Notes: generated by a model from the letters alone, not told the origin. Positions 32,601 through 42,911 are shown, counted from the stretch's first letter. The stretch: DNA of 64,000 bases from Capnocytophaga granulosa ATCC 51502 (GCF_000411115.1 NZ_KE150257.1:62001-126000), one strand, 5' to 3'. Numbers and translations are program-made.

Positions 32601-35438
32601 ATGACCTATAATCACAAAGAAATAGAAGCCTATTGGCAGGCTTATTGGGCAGAGCACCAAACCTATAAGTCAGTAAACGACTTTAGCAAACCCAAGTATT
32701 ATGTACTTGATATGTTTCCTTACCCTTCTGGGGCGGGCTTACACGTAGGACACCCGCTGGGCTATATAGCCAGTGACATTGTGGCACGCTATAAGCGCCA
32801 CCAAGGCTTCAATGTATTGCATCCCCAAGGGTACGACAGCTTTGGCCTACCTGCTGAGCAGTACGCCATCCAGACAGGGCAACACCCTGCCCTGACCACG
32901 GCACAGAATATTGCTCGCTATCGGGAGCAGTTGGACAAGATAGGTTTTTCGTTTGACTGGAGCCGTGAGGTGAAGACCTCCGACCCCGCCTACTATCGCC
33001 ATACCCAGTGGATATTTATTCAACTCTTCAATTCGTGGTATAACCGTGCTACCGACAAGGCAGAACCTATAGAGACCCTCATTGCCCTCTTTGAGAAAGG
33101 CGGTAATGCAGGGGTTGATGCTCCTTGCGATGACGATACCCCAACCTTTACCGCCGAGCAGTGGAAAGCCTTTTCTGAGGCCGAGAAGCAGCGTATTTTA
33201 CTCAAGTACCGTTTGACTTACTTAGCTGAAACTGAAGTGAATTGGTGTCCTGCCTTGGGTACCGTCTTGGCCAATGACGAGGTAGTCAATGGCGTCTCCG
33301 AACGTGGAGGTCACCCTGTGATTCGCAAGAAGATGACCCAGTGGAGCATGCGTATTACCGCTTATGCTGACCGACTTTTGCAGGGATTAGACACCATAGA
33401 CTGGAGTGAGAGTATCAAGGAAAGCCAACGCAACTGGATAGGGAAGTCAGTAGGAGCCTCTATCGACTTTGTGCTCGCCGGAGGCGAGCACAAAGTCGAG
33501 GTCTTCACTACCCGCCCCGATACCCTCTTCGGCGTTACTTACCTTACACTTGCCCCTGAGCACCCCTTAGTATTGCAAATTACTACTGAGGAACAACGCG
33601 CTGAGGTAGAAGCCTACATCGCTGCTACTGCCAAACGTTCAGAGCGTGATCGTATGGCCGATACCAAGACCGTATCGGGTGCCTTTACGGGTGCTTATGC
33701 GGTGCACCCACTCACAGCAAAGAGGGTGCCTATCTGGATAGGAGACTATGTACTGGCCAGCTATGGTACAGGAGCTGTGATGGCCGTACCTGCGGGGGAC
33801 GAACGCGATCATGCCTTTGCCAAACACTTTAAAGGAGCAAAGGGCATGCCTGAGATGATTAATATATTTGACAAGGATATTTCAGAAAACGCCTTTACTG
33901 AAAAAGAGGGCATGACCTACCAAAACTCTGATTTATTGGACGGTTGTACCAGCTTCAAGGAGGCTTTTGATAAGGTTTTGGCCGCTTTAGAAGCTAAGGG
34001 AGCAGGCAAAGCAAAAGTGAATTACCGCCTTCGTGATGCGGTCTTCTCCCGTCAGCGCTATTGGGGCGAACCTTTCCCAGTGTATTATAAAGATGGTTTG
34101 CCACAGATGATTGAGCAGCAGTATCTTCCTATACTTCTGCCTGAAGTAGAGAAATACCTCCCTACCGAAGAGGGTAATCCCCCATTGGGCAATGCTACCA
34201 CTTGGGCATGGGATACGGCCAATCATAAGATAGTGAGCAACGAACTTATTGATAACCAAACCATATTCCCATTAGAGCTTAACACCATGCCAGGTTGGGC
34301 AGGCTCTTCGTGGTATTGGTTGGAGTATATGATGGAGAAAGGCGACCGTGCCCTCTTCCCTACCAAAGCCGTAACTGACTATTGGCAGAATGTAGATCTC
34401 TATGTAGGAGGTAGCGAACACGCTACAGGACACCTTTTGTACTCACGTTTTTGGAATAAGTTCCTTAAGGATAGAGGTTTTGTTCCTACTGAAGAGCCTT
34501 TCAAAAAACTGATCAATCAAGGAATGATATTAGGGATGAGTGCTTTTGTCTATCGCTTAGAAGGCACCAATACCTTTGTCTCTAAAGGCCAGATTAAAGA
34601 CCAGAACGTCCAACCTATTCATGTGGATATTTCTTTGCTAAAAGACACTTCTGATGAGTTGGATATTGAGAAGTTCAAGGCATGGCGCAAAGAGTTTGCC
34701 GATGCGGAGTTTATCTTAGAGGAAGATGGCAAATATATCACAGGGCGCGAGGTAGAAAAGATGTCCAAATCCAAATACAATGTAGTAAATCCTGATGATA
34801 TTTGTGAGCAATATGGAGCAGACACTTTACGCCTCTACGAAATGTTCTTAGGCCCCTTGGAACAAGCCAAACCTTGGAACACGGCAGGTATTTCGGGTGT
34901 GTACAATTTCTTGCGCAAGCTATGGCGCTTGTATTTCTCAGACAGCAGCTGGCAAGTAACCGATGAAACCCCAACGGCTGAGATGCTTAAAGCGCTACAT
35001 AAGACCATTAAGAAAGTCAATGAGGATATACAGAGCTTCTCGTTCAATACCTCTGTGAGTCAGTTTATGATCTGTGTCAATGAACTATCTGCTCTCAAGT
35101 GTCACCACAAGGCTATTTTGGAACCCGTGGCCATACTGATAGCTCCTTTTGCCCCTCATATAGCGGAGGAACTTTGGAAACACTTGGGGCATACCCAGAG
35201 TATCACTTATGCACCTTATCCTACTCATGATGACCAATATTTGCAGGAAGAGAGCAAGGAATACCCTGTATCGTTCAATGGCAAAGTACGCTTCAAGCGT
35301 GCTTTCCCTACCGATATGCCAATTGCTGAGATAGAGAAGGCCATCCTTGCTGACCCTCAAACGGCAGAACAACTGCAAGGCAAAGCTCCTAAAAAGGTTA
35401 TTGTAGTGCCTAATAGGATTATCAACGTAGTGAGTTAG
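32601..35438 (+). CDS. leuS: Leucyl-tRNA synthetase
   Basis: A 945-residue class I synthetase that charges tRNA-Leu. The HIGH-type motif is HVGH at residues 48-51 and the KMSKS motif is at 720-724. The editing domain (CP1) is visible: [17 protein letters not shown] and [22 protein letters not shown], with the conserved Asp for editing. The segment about residues 150-205 is an insertion typical of Bacteroidota LeuRS. The C-terminal anticodon-binding domain ends in [15 protein letters not shown]. The next gene starts 2 bases after the stop. Confidence 0.97.
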   Translation: MTYNHKEIEAYWQAYWAEHQTYKSVNDFSKPKYYVLDMFPYPSGAGLHVGHPLGYIASDIVARYKRHQGFNVLHPQGYDSFGLPAEQYAIQTGQHPALTTAQNIARYREQLDKIGFSFDWSREVKTSDPAYYRHTQWIFIQLFNSWYNRATDKAEPIETLIALFEKGGNAGVDAPCDDDTPTFTAEQWKAFSEAEKQRILLKYRLTYLAETEVNWCPALGTVLANDEVVNGVSERGGHPVIRKKMTQWSMRITAYADRLLQGLDTIDWSESIKESQRNWIGKSVGASIDFVLAGGEHKVEVFTTRPDTLFGVTYLTLAPEHPLVLQITTEEQRAEVEAYIAATAKRSERDRMADTKTVSGAFTGAYAVHPLTAKRVPIWIGDYVLASYGTGAVMAVPAGDERDHAFAKHFKGAKGMPEMINIFDKDISENAFTEKEGMTYQNSDLLDGCTSFKEAFDKVLAALEAKGAGKAKVNYRLRDAVFSRQRYWGEPFPVYYKDGLPQMIEQQYLPILLPEVEKYLPTEEGNPPLGNATTWAWDTANHKIVSNELIDNQTIFPLELNTMPGWAGSSWYWLEYMMEKGDRALFPTKAVTDYWQNVDLYVGGSEHATGHLLYSRFWNKFLKDRGFVPTEEPFKKLINQGMILGMSAFVYRLEGTNTFVSKGQIKDQNVQPIHVDISLLKDTSDELDIEKFKAWRKEFADAEFILEEDGKYITGREVEKMSKSKYNVVNPDDICEQYGADTLRLYEMFLGPLEQAKPWNTAGISGVYNFLRKLWRLYFSDSSWQVTDETPTAEMLKALHKTIKKVNEDIQSFSFNTSVSQFMICVNELSALKCHHKAILEPVAILIAPFAPHIAEELWKHLGHTQSITYAPYPTHDDQYLQEESKEYPVSFNGKVRFKRAFPTDMPIAEIEKAILADPQTAEQLQGKAPKKVIVVPNRIINVVS

Positions 35439-35440
35439 CC

Positions 35441-36169
35441 ATGTCACAATCAACCATTTTTTGGTTTGTTTTCTTTTCTATTGGAGGAGTTGTCTTTTAT
35501 ATAGTAAAACGCTATTTAGAAGGTACTAAAAACACTTTTGAAAAGCGTTTGGATTCTTATATGCCAAAATCAGCTCTTCCTTTAGAGAGAGAAACTTACT
35601 TAGAAAAGCGCAAGCGTTTTGTACGTTGCATTCTTGGAGTAATAATAGGGGTCTTTATAGTTGTATCCTTCCTATTTGTGGTATTGTGTATAGACTTTAA
35701 TGTCTTTCAGCAAGAAAATACAGAGAGATACCATATACTCTCTGTTTTGCTCTTGTATGCCGTTATTTCATTTTTGCCTTACTTGGGTATACTTTTCTAT
35801 TGGTTATACTTTATGGCTAATAAAACTACCTGTGCTCAGCAAATGCTTTTAGAACAAATGAGTGACGAAGATTTTCAGTGTTTCAATGAGATAAGAAGGA
35901 TCAATATATTTCAAAATTATACCCCTCCTTTTGTAGTGTGCAAAGGAAAATTGTATCTTTTTAAGTTTTTACATATTATTGAAATACCTATTGCTACAAT
36001 TAGAAATATCAGCATTCGTCCTTTGCTTATTGAAAAATTATACCCAAGAAAATATAATGGGGGGGATAGGGTTGTTATCACACATACCAAGAAAACCTAT
36101 ATCTATATGAATACAAATTTCTATTTGTATCTAACAACTCTTTTATATAAATATCAGCTTAAAACATAA
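35441..36169 (+). CDS. Paralogous three-helix membrane protein, member 1
   Basis: A 242-residue protein of an unrecognised family found six times in this region. Shared features, in order: N-terminal helix (residues 6-25), a basic segment with FEKRLDSYMP, two further helices (about 63-88 and 105-130), then the family core QQMLLEQMSDEDFQCF and YTPPFVVCKGKLYLFKFLHIIEI. The C-terminal strand-rich part resembles a bacterial PH-like fold, which is inference. This is the most divergent member. It starts 2 bases after leuS and is surely co-transcribed with it. Confidence 0.75.
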   Translation: MSQSTIFWFVFFSIGGVVFYIVKRYLEGTKNTFEKRLDSYMPKSALPLERETYLEKRKRFVRCILGVIIGVFIVVSFLFVVLCIDFNVFQQENTERYHILSVLLLYAVISFLPYLGILFYWLYFMANKTTCAQQMLLEQMSDEDFQCFNEIRRINIFQNYTPPFVVCKGKLYLFKFLHIIEIPIATIRNISIRPLLIEKLYPRKYNGGDRVVITHTKKTYIYMNTNFYLYLTTLLYKYQLKT

Positions 36170-36256
36170 TACAAAACCTTTCTTCACTACCAAAAAACGC
36201 ATGGCAGTGCGTAATAGAATTAACTAACATAGCAAGTTATAAATTGTTATAATAAA

Positions 36257-37075
36257 ATGAATCCAGAAATTGTACAAAAATTCTCTGATAAGTTCCTCCC
36301 CGAAGAAAAGGAAATCATAGCTCTTATAGAAACACGTACTGATGGAGCAAGTTATTATCAGGGAGCTTGGGTACCTTCTAATGACCCTTTGGCTTATATA
36401 GATGTAGCTACTAATGAGCTTTTTTATAAAAACGCTCGCATAGAATGGCTAGTACCCGATAATAATTGGAAATATTTCTTTGAGGCACAAAAGGCTTTCC
36501 GCCTAAAAGTACGTCCTCAAAAACCTGGAAATGCTGCTGAAGTTTTTCAGCACACATTTATGCTGGTTGAAATATTAGAGGAAGACGTAATAGAGCCTCG
36601 TTTTGAGGCTATCTTAGAAGAATACAATACAGAGGTAACCTATGAAGACGATGATTTTTCACTGGAGTTAAATAAAATATATGGGCATTTTGAAGGAGGA
36701 ATGCATTATGAAGAGGTAGAAGAGGGTCTTTCACTAAATGTTCATACCAATGGTATTGAAAAACTAAAAGAACTTCTAAATCTTTTTAGGCAAACAGCCC
36801 TTGTCAAATTCAAAGTGTGGATAGAACAGCTCAAAGCCTTTGCTGCAGGAAAGCTCACTGATTTAGCTAACAAATGGCAAAAAGGAGAAGATGCTACTGC
36901 CCCTGAGATTACCCCCGAACGCTTTGCTGAGCGTATGTGTATAACAGAGTTAGTTTTATTTGACAATAAGCGTTTCTGCATCTATTTTGATGATGACGAT
37001 ATGTTCTGGGGGCACGCTATTACGGTGTATGGCAACCTTAGCGGCCAGCTGGAAGATGCTACTATTGAAGGATAA
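36257..37075 (+). CDS. DUF2262-like protein
   Basis: A 272-residue acidic soluble protein, unrelated to its neighbours. The C-terminal part (about residues 130-272: FSLELNKIYGHFEG, then MCITELVLFDN, then IYFDDDDMFWGHAITVYGNL and DATIEG) resembles DUF2262, whose members end with the same D-x-FWGH segment. The N-terminal 120 residues are of unknown type. The function is unknown. It lies between members 1 and 2 of the paralogous array, on the same strand. Confidence 0.6.
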   Translation: MNPEIVQKFSDKFLPEEKEIIALIETRTDGASYYQGAWVPSNDPLAYIDVATNELFYKNARIEWLVPDNNWKYFFEAQKAFRLKVRPQKPGNAAEVFQHTFMLVEILEEDVIEPRFEAILEEYNTEVTYEDDDFSLELNKIYGHFEGGMHYEEVEEGLSLNVHTNGIEKLKELLNLFRQTALVKFKVWIEQLKAFAAGKLTDLANKWQKGEDATAPEITPERFAERMCITELVLFDNKRFCIYFDDDDMFWGHAITVYGNLSGQLEDATIEG

Positions 37076-37104
37076 AGATAAATCCTAATTTTTTTCATTC
37101 AACT

Positions 37105-37764
37105 ATGAATACCACAATCATTCTCGTTTTAGCTCTTGTATGTATTTCTGTATATTTCATTGTCCAGTACAAAAGTAATTTCGAAAAACGCTTAGCCTAT
37201 CATACTCCCCGCCTCCTCACCCCCGAACGACAGGAATATATTAGAGGAGCAAAGCGATATATCAAAAAAGTGAGCCTAATCATAGGCTTATTTATGGGCA
37301 TTCCCTTAATGATTATGTGTGCGTTTCTGCTACCTGATGTAGGTGTTCCTATGATTTTTCTTCTTATAATTTTTCTAATGGTAATAGAGTGTTTGGGCAT
37401 TTATTTACTATATTGTTTTTTTAAACGAAATATTAAAAACCAGCAAGCACTTTTAGAACAGATGAATGATAGCGATTTTCAGGTGTTGCTATGTGTACAA
37501 AAAGAATTATACTTATTCAAATACTTTCCTCCTTTTATACTTTGTAAGGATAAGCTGTATTTATTTACTTTCCTTACCGTTCAAGAGATAAATCCTGAGA
37601 AGATAAAAAAAGTAAGTCTTGTTTATCTTAGGGCAGGAGATGTAACTGTACATATCAAATCCACAAAATCTACTTCAATTGCGATGCATAGGAATGTATA
37701 TTCTATTTTGGTGGAGATTATCAAGAGATATAGTCCTGATGCTCAAGTAGAAATGTTAAAGTAA
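37105..37764 (+). CDS. Paralogous three-helix membrane protein, member 2
   Basis: A 219-residue protein. Helices at about residues 3-20, 53-78 and 80-103; FEKRLAYHTPRLLTPERQEYI after the first helix; core QALLEQMNDSDFQVLL and YFPPFILCKDKLYLFTFLTVQEINPEKI. It shares FILCKDKLY with member 6 and is clearly part of the same family. It ends with a short strand-rich region. Function unknown. Member 3 starts 11 bases later. Confidence 0.75.
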   Translation: MNTTIILVLALVCISVYFIVQYKSNFEKRLAYHTPRLLTPERQEYIRGAKRYIKKVSLIIGLFMGIPLMIMCAFLLPDVGVPMIFLLIIFLMVIECLGIYLLYCFFKRNIKNQQALLEQMNDSDFQVLLCVQKELYLFKYFPPFILCKDKLYLFTFLTVQEINPEKIKKVSLVYLRAGDVTVHIKSTKSTSIAMHRNVYSILVEIIKRYSPDAQVEMLK

Positions 37765-37775
37765 AGCATTAAATT

Positions 37776-38462
37776 ATGGACATAATTTACATTATCTGGT
37801 TTGCACCCTTATTTCTTTTTCTCTTTGCGCTTTTCTACTTTATAGTAGTGCGCAAAAATGAGTTTGAAAAACGCCTCGATATTTTTTACCCTTACCGCCA
37901 GCTATCGCAAAAACGGGAAGCCTATATGCAGAAGGTTAGTAAATATAACCATATAATGTTCGCCCTATTTTTACTGCCTTTCTTCATTTTAGTCTATGTA
38001 TTGTTCAAAGAAAACTATCAAGAAATAAGCAAAGCTAATACTTCATTTTCTAATGAGAACCTGATGATATTACTAGCTACTTTACTGCCCCTTTTCGTGT
38101 GTTATTATATCATTTTTTATATACAGAAACGCAGTAAAAAAGCCAAACACATGCTTTTAGAACAAATGAGCGATACCGATTTCGAACGGCTCCTCAAATT
38201 AAGAGACAATTTATCTTTTCCCTACAAATATGACCCACCTTTTGTGTTGTGTAACAATCACTTATATATTTTTCTTTTTCATACAATTAAAGAAATTGAC
38301 CCTACCCAAATCATCTCAGTAAAATGGTATAGTAATAGACATAGGCTTATAGTACGCATTAGAGACCCTAAAGTTACCGTCCTTAGTATATCTAAAAGTG
38401 CATTGCCTATCTTTTTGCAAATCGTTGAACAGTATACAAAACTCAAATTATTAACTGACTAA
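37776..38462 (+). CDS. Paralogous three-helix membrane protein, member 3
   Basis: A 228-residue protein. The first helix is followed by VVRKNEFEKRLDIFYPYRQLSQKREAY; two more helices at about 60-82 and 97-118; the core is KHMLLEQMSDTDFERLLKL then KYDPPFVLCNNHLYIFLFHTIKEIDPTQI. Its C-terminus (SALPIFLQIVEQYTKLK) is almost the same as that of the pseudogene at 40228-40450, so that remnant derives from a close copy of this gene. Confidence 0.75.
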   Translation: MDIIYIIWFAPLFLFLFALFYFIVVRKNEFEKRLDIFYPYRQLSQKREAYMQKVSKYNHIMFALFLLPFFILVYVLFKENYQEISKANTSFSNENLMILLATLLPLFVCYYIIFYIQKRSKKAKHMLLEQMSDTDFERLLKLRDNLSFPYKYDPPFVLCNNHLYIFLFHTIKEIDPTQIISVKWYSNRHRLIVRIRDPKVTVLSISKSALPIFLQIVEQYTKLKLLTD

Positions 38463-38477
38463 AAAAAAATAAATAAT

Positions 38478-39173
38478 ATGGACTCATTTTATATTATTTG
38501 TTCTGCACCTTTTTTTCTTCTCACCCTTGTCTTTTTGTACTTTACAGTAGTGCGCAAAAATGCCTTTGAAGAGCGCTTAGCTCTCTTCCGCCCTACCTGC
38601 CAGCTCTCCCAAAAACGGGACGCCTATAGGCAGCAAGTACGCAAATACAGCAAGTACGCAAATATCATACTCTTAGTGATTTTATACCTCCCTCTATGTG
38701 CTTTTATAGCAATATTGCTCAAAGAAGGATATGAGGAAACAGGAAAACTGTATATATCAATCTATGATGATATAAAAATGGTCCTACTAACTGTCTATGT
38801 GCCTGTTTTGTTACTGCATTACCTTCTCTTCTATGTAATAAAGCGCAATGAAAAAGCCCAGCATATGCTTTTAGAACAAATGAGCGATGATGATTTTGAG
38901 CTCCTTCTCAAGGTTAAAGATAGTTTGTCGTTCACAAGCAAATATAATCCGCCATTTGTGCTTTGCAACGATAAGTTGTACATTTTTATTTTCTTTGCTA
39001 TCAAAGAAATTGACCCTACCCAAATAACCGATCTAGATTGGAGCTATCGTAGAAATGGTATTTTTATAGAATTCAAAGCTCCTGAAAAAATAATATTTAC
39101 CCTACCTAAAAAAGTACTCCCTCATTTCTTGCAAATCATTGAACAATATACAGATCAAGAATTTTATTATTAA
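38478..39173 (+). CDS. Paralogous three-helix membrane protein, member 4
   Basis: A 231-residue protein closest to member 5 (VVRKNAFEERLALFRPT against RVRKNAFEERLALFRPT). Three helices at about residues 3-25, 58-80 and 95-120; core QHMLLEQMSDDDFELLLKVKDSLSF then KYNPPFVLCNDKLYIFIFFAIKEIDPTQI. The gap to member 3 is 15 bases. Function unknown. Confidence 0.75.
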   Translation: MDSFYIICSAPFFLLTLVFLYFTVVRKNAFEERLALFRPTCQLSQKRDAYRQQVRKYSKYANIILLVILYLPLCAFIAILLKEGYEETGKLYISIYDDIKMVLLTVYVPVLLLHYLLFYVIKRNEKAQHMLLEQMSDDDFELLLKVKDSLSFTSKYNPPFVLCNDKLYIFIFFAIKEIDPTQITDLDWSYRRNGIFIEFKAPEKIIFTLPKKVLPHFLQIIEQYTDQEFYY

Positions 39174-39187
39174 CTAAATACAAAAAA

Positions 39188-39697
39188 ATGAATCACACAA
39201 TTATCCCGTTTAGCAAAAAGAAAATGCTTAAACTCACAGGCTTATATATCCTTATAATGCTTGGTATTGCTGCTATTATTGTCTTTATCCTATCAGCTGA
39301 TAGAATAAGTTTATACTATCTAGCGCTGTTTGTAGTCCTTTTTATAATAGGAACTTATCTTTTTTATAAACACATACAAGAATTATGGCGGTCGAACAAG
39401 AAGAACGAAGGGCTTATCCTCACCCCCGAGTACCTCAAAAGCAATGTGAATTCTCTAGGTAAATGGGTAGGTGAAATCCCTTGGAGCGAAATAGCTGCTA
39501 TAGGAAAAGTAGATTACTATGGACAACACATCCATATCAAACTCAAACACCCTGAAAACTACTTGAGCAAAATCAAAAGTAAAGAAATAAGGAATGGGTT
39601 TGAAGGAATTCACATTAACGATAGCGAACTCGAAATCACTTTTGAGGAATTAGAAAAGCTTATCAAGGAGTATTTCGCTAAATACGGCGATTCTTAG
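39188..39697 (+). CDS. STM3941-like two-helix membrane protein
   Basis: A 169-residue protein not belonging to the surrounding paralogous family. It begins IIPFSKKKMLKLTGLY, has two helices (about residues 14-35 and 43-61) and a C-terminal PH-like strand region: EGLILTPEYLKSN, then WVGEIPWSEIAAIGKV, and ELEITFEELEKLIKEYFAKYG. That start and the IPW-x-EI segment are typical of STM3941-like proteins, whose function is not known. It starts 14 bases after member 4, on the same strand. Confidence 0.55.
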   Translation: MNHTIIPFSKKKMLKLTGLYILIMLGIAAIIVFILSADRISLYYLALFVVLFIIGTYLFYKHIQELWRSNKKNEGLILTPEYLKSNVNSLGKWVGEIPWSEIAAIGKVDYYGQHIHIKLKHPENYLSKIKSKEIRNGFEGIHINDSELEITFEELEKLIKEYFAKYGDS

Positions 39698-39700
39698 CAA

Positions 39701-40143
39701 AATATAGCATCTAGTTTATGCTCCTTATACCCAAATGCAATTGTACTATCAATAGCAGATAGAGAATACTCAGTGACAAATAAGCAAATATTTGAGATTG
39801 GAATATCTGACATACAAGATGAAAATTATTTGCAAAAACAATTTGGTATTGAAGCAAATTTAGTAGCACCATGATTTTGGGTTTCTTATGAGCTCCCTAT
39901 ATCTCGAAGATTTTTAACTGACATCTATGGTGGATTTGGTATGCCAATAGCAAAGGGTTGGGGAAGCATAGCAATAATGATGGTCATATAAAACCTTATA
40001 CTCGCATTGGGATAAAATATTATTACAATAGAGACAATCGTGTGAGAAAAGGCAAAGAAATAAATAATAACAGAGAAAATTTCGTAGGATTCCAAAACAA
40101 AGTAATGTATGGAGTAGTCACAGATGATTCCACAGTCCTATAA
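39701..40143 (+). pseudogene. Remnant of an outer-membrane barrel protein
   Basis: The frame through 39700-39870 reads IADREYSVTNKQIFEIGISD and QKQFGIEANLVAP, then a TGA. It continues with FWVSYELPISRRFLTDIYGG and FGMPIAKGWG. After one frame change it goes on as DGHIKPYTRIGIKYYYNRDN and ends at 40143. Alternating polar and aromatic residues and the GIKYYYN end look like a small outer-membrane barrel. There is no start codon and at least two disruptions, so it is not functional. Confidence 0.55.
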
Positions 40144-40227
40144 AATGAAATAGATTGGGGAGTGCAAACTGAAATTGCTAAAAATTCTTTACAATAATTG
40201 AATCAAATTTTTAGTAATTAACTGATT

Positions 40228-40450
40228 TTAAATTACTTAAAAGTAAGAGATAATTTTTATTTTTCATACAATTAAAGAAATTGACCCCACCCAAATCATT
40301 TCAGTAAAATGGCATAGTACTAAACATGGGTTTTTAGTACGTATTAAAGATCCTAAAGCTAAAGTTACCGTTTTTAGTATATCTAAAAGTGCCTTACCTC
40401 TCTTTTTACAGATTGTAGAACAATATACAAAACTCAAATTCAATTATTAA
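40228..40450 (+). pseudogene. Remnant of a paralogous membrane protein (like member 3)
   Basis: From about 40250 the frame reads IFHTIKEIDPTQIISVKWHS and then SISKSALPLFLQIVEQYTKL before TAA at 40448. This is almost the C-terminus of member 3. Just upstream, AAAAGTAAGAGATAATTT corresponds to the LLKLRDNL codons, so about 50 bases have been lost in between and the first two thirds of the gene are missing. 40144-40227 is AT-rich and I see nothing in it. Confidence 0.8.
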
Positions 40451-40507
40451 CTAGACAGAAAAACCAAGAAATTATCCTATTTAAACAATATCTCAATTAT
40501 AGTAACT

Positions 40508-41203
40508 ATGGACAAGTTTTACGTTATTTGCTCTGTGCCCTTATTACTTTATGTCCTTATTTTTTTGTATTTTACAAGAGTCCGTAAGAATGCCTTTGAA
40601 GAGCGATTAGCCCTTTTTCGACCTACTCGGCATCTCTCACAAAGGCGTGAAGCTTATATGCAAGGGATGCACAAATACCACAAGTATGCTACTATTATGC
40701 TTTTGGTGATACTTTCTTTTCCTTTGATAGTTCTAATTTTGTCAATGTTTGAAGGAGACTATGAGAAAATAAGCAAAGTATATATGGCTATTCCTAATGA
40801 CATGAAGATGATTATACTGCTTGTTTTTGTGCCTATTGTTATGGTATATTACCTCATCAATTATGTATTGAAGCGCAATGAGAAAGCCCAACGTATGCTT
40901 TTGGAACAAATGAGTGATGACGATTTTGACCTGCTCCTGAAAGTAAAAGATAGTTTGCCATTTATCAGTAAATATAGTCCGCCGTTTGTATTGTGTAACA
41001 ATCAGTTGTACATTTTTCTTTTCTATGCTATTAGAGAAATTGACCCTGCTCAAATAACCGAAATAAATTGGAGTACAGGTAGGGGTGGTATTTTTGTACA
41101 ATTTAAAGTTCCTAAAAAAATAACCCTTGGTCTATCTCGGGAAGGATTTTATTATTTTAAAGCTATTATTGAAAAACATAATCCCGAATTAGTATTTTTA
41201 TAA
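40508..41203 (+). CDS. Paralogous three-helix membrane protein, member 5
   Basis: A 231-residue protein. RVRKNAFEERLALFRPTRHLSQRREAY follows the first helix; two more helices at about 58-82 and 95-120; core QRMLLEQMSDDDFDLLLKVKDSLPF and KYSPPFVLCNNQLYIFLFYAIREIDPAQI. It is most similar to member 4, with a different final 20 residues. The stop overlaps the start of member 6 (TAATG), so the two are coupled. Confidence 0.75.
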   Translation: MDKFYVICSVPLLLYVLIFLYFTRVRKNAFEERLALFRPTRHLSQRREAYMQGMHKYHKYATIMLLVILSFPLIVLILSMFEGDYEKISKVYMAIPNDMKMIILLVFVPIVMVYYLINYVLKRNEKAQRMLLEQMSDDDFDLLLKVKDSLPFISKYSPPFVLCNNQLYIFLFYAIREIDPAQITEINWSTGRGGIFVQFKVPKKITLGLSREGFYYFKAIIEKHNPELVFL

Positions 41204-41880
41204 TGGATATAGATATTTTCTTTTTGATAAGTGCTTTCCACTATACGCTAATGGGAGTGCTGCTCTACTTTGTAGCCTTCCGAAAGAATACCTTTGAACA
41301 GCGTGTAGCCCGTTATATACCTTATCATGCGATAAGTGATGAGCGTAAGCGCTATTTGGAGAAAGTAGAGAAGTATAAGCGCTATATCTGTAATGGTCTT
41401 GCTATTTTCTTTGGCCTTATATTTATAATCCCTCTTGGTTATCTTATTGCCTTAGATATTCTGAAAGGTTGGATGCTTATACAGGTAGCTTCTTGGGCAT
41501 TGTCTCCTATTATATTTCTCTTTTGGGGCTATTACTTGCTAAGCGCTGTAGTGAAGAGAAATGCTAAAGCGCAACATCTGCTTTTGGAGGAGATGAGTGA
41601 TAAGGATTTTGAGTATTTGCTCAAGGTACAGAAGAACTTATCTTGGCCAAGAAAATACTTTCCCTTTTTTATACTATGCAAAGATAAGCTGTATTTTCTT
41701 ACTTTTTTCACTATCAGAGAGATAGACCCGAAGCAGGTAGAGAAAATACGTCTTTGGTACTCCAGAGGTAGTAATATGACAATTATGATGAAAACACCCA
41801 GATGGTTTATCACCAGTATAACCGAGAGGGTATATCCTTATTTGGAGGCAGTGATTAAAAAATATAACCCAAAAATATGA
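41203..41880 (+). CDS. Paralogous three-helix membrane protein, member 6
   Basis: A 225-residue protein. AFRKNTFEQRVARYIPYHAISDERKRY follows the first helix; helices at about 62-85 and 92-115; core QHLLLEEMSDKDFEYLLKVQKNL then KYFPFFILCKDKLYFLTFFTIREIDPKQV. The stop overlaps the start of the aldolase-like gene by 4 bases (ATGA), so the array is translationally coupled to an apparently unrelated metabolic gene. Confidence 0.75.
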   Translation: MDIDIFFLISAFHYTLMGVLLYFVAFRKNTFEQRVARYIPYHAISDERKRYLEKVEKYKRYICNGLAIFFGLIFIIPLGYLIALDILKGWMLIQVASWALSPIIFLFWGYYLLSAVVKRNAKAQHLLLEEMSDKDFEYLLKVQKNLSWPRKYFPFFILCKDKLYFLTFFTIREIDPKQVEKIRLWYSRGSNMTIMMKTPRWFITSITERVYPYLEAVIKKYNPKI

Positions 41881-42911
41881 AAATCTCTTTTAAAAACGAC
41901 TATTCAGAGGGTGCTCACCCTGCTATCTTGGAAGCACTCTTACAGACTAATAGGCAGCAACAACCTGGTTATGGGCTTGATGACTATAGCGAGCAAGCCA
42001 AAGCACTTATCAGGGAGCGTATTGGAAATCCTCAGGCTGAAATCTTCTTTGTCAGTGGGGGAACACAAGCCAACTTGTTGGTCTTGGGACATATATTGCG
42101 CCCTCATGAGAGTATCATCGCCTGCCAAAGCGCACATATAGCTGACCATGAGACAGGCGCCATAGAGGCGGTAGGGCACAAGATCCACTTGGCACCTTCG
42201 GACAATGGAAAACTCTCCCCTGAGCAGATCAGGGATTATGCTTCGCGCTATACCAATGTGCCTCATCAGGTACAACCTCGCTTGGTGTATATCACCCAGA
42301 CTACCGAAATAGGAACGTTATATAGCTTGGCAGAGCTAAAAGCTATTTGGCAGTGCTGTCAGGAGTTGGGGCTGTTGCTCTATATGGACGGAGCACGCCT
42401 CGCTCAAGCACTTAGTGCCGAAGGGAATGATATTGGCTGGGAAGACCTCGCCCGTTATACTGATATTTTCTATATAGGAGCTACCAAATGTGGTGCACTC
42501 TTAGGGGAGGCGATTGTGTTCAACCAAGCAGCCTTGGCTGATTACTTTAGCTTTTATATCAAGCAGAAAGGTGCCTTGCTTGCCAAGGGAAGGCTACTGG
42601 GGTTACAATTTCTTACTCTTTTTCAGAACAACCTCTATGAGGAATTGGGGCGAGTGGCTAATACTCAGATGAAGCGTATCAATGAGGCCTTTGTAGCCAA
42701 AGGCATCGGCTTTCTCTCCGATACTTGTACCAATCAGTTGTTTCCTATACTTACACAGCGACAGATAGCACAACTTTCTGCTGATTTTGATTTCTATCTA
42801 TGGCAAAAGGTAGATGCCGAGCATACGGCTATTAGGCTCATCACCTCGTGGGCAACGGAGGATAGCCAAGTGGAGGCGCTCCTTAGGGTTATAGAGGGGC
42901 TTACTCCTTGA
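41877..42911 (+). CDS. Threonine-aldolase-like PLP enzyme
   Basis: A 344-residue fold-type I PLP protein of the beta-eliminating lyase/low-specificity L-threonine aldolase family, which cleaves L-threonine or L-allo-threonine to glycine and acetaldehyde. It begins SFKNDYSEGAHPAILEAL; the phosphate site is VSGGTQANLLVL; LYMDGARLAQAL carries the Asp-x-x-Arg that contacts PLP; the Schiff-base lysine is Lys204 in GATKCGALLGEA. The length is normal. The last 11 bases overlap the convergent DUF389 gene. Confidence 0.85.
   Translation: MKISFKNDYSEGAHPAILEALLQTNRQQQPGYGLDDYSEQAKALIRERIGNPQAEIFFVSGGTQANLLVLGHILRPHESIIACQSAHIADHETGAIEAVGHKIHLAPSDNGKLSPEQIRDYASRYTNVPHQVQPRLVYITQTTEIGTLYSLAELKAIWQCCQELGLLLYMDGARLAQALSAEGNDIGWEDLARYTDIFYIGATKCGALLGEAIVFNQAALADYFSFYIKQKGALLAKGRLLGLQFLTLFQNNLYEELGRVANTQMKRINEAFVAKGIGFLSDTCTNQLFPILTQRQIAQLSADFDFYLWQKVDAEHTAIRLITSWATEDSQVEALLRVIEGLTP

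Noticed and set aside
39958..40143. 61-codon ORF as a separate small gene
   Set aside because: It is the last piece of the broken outer-membrane-protein remnant; it has no upstream start context or promoter.
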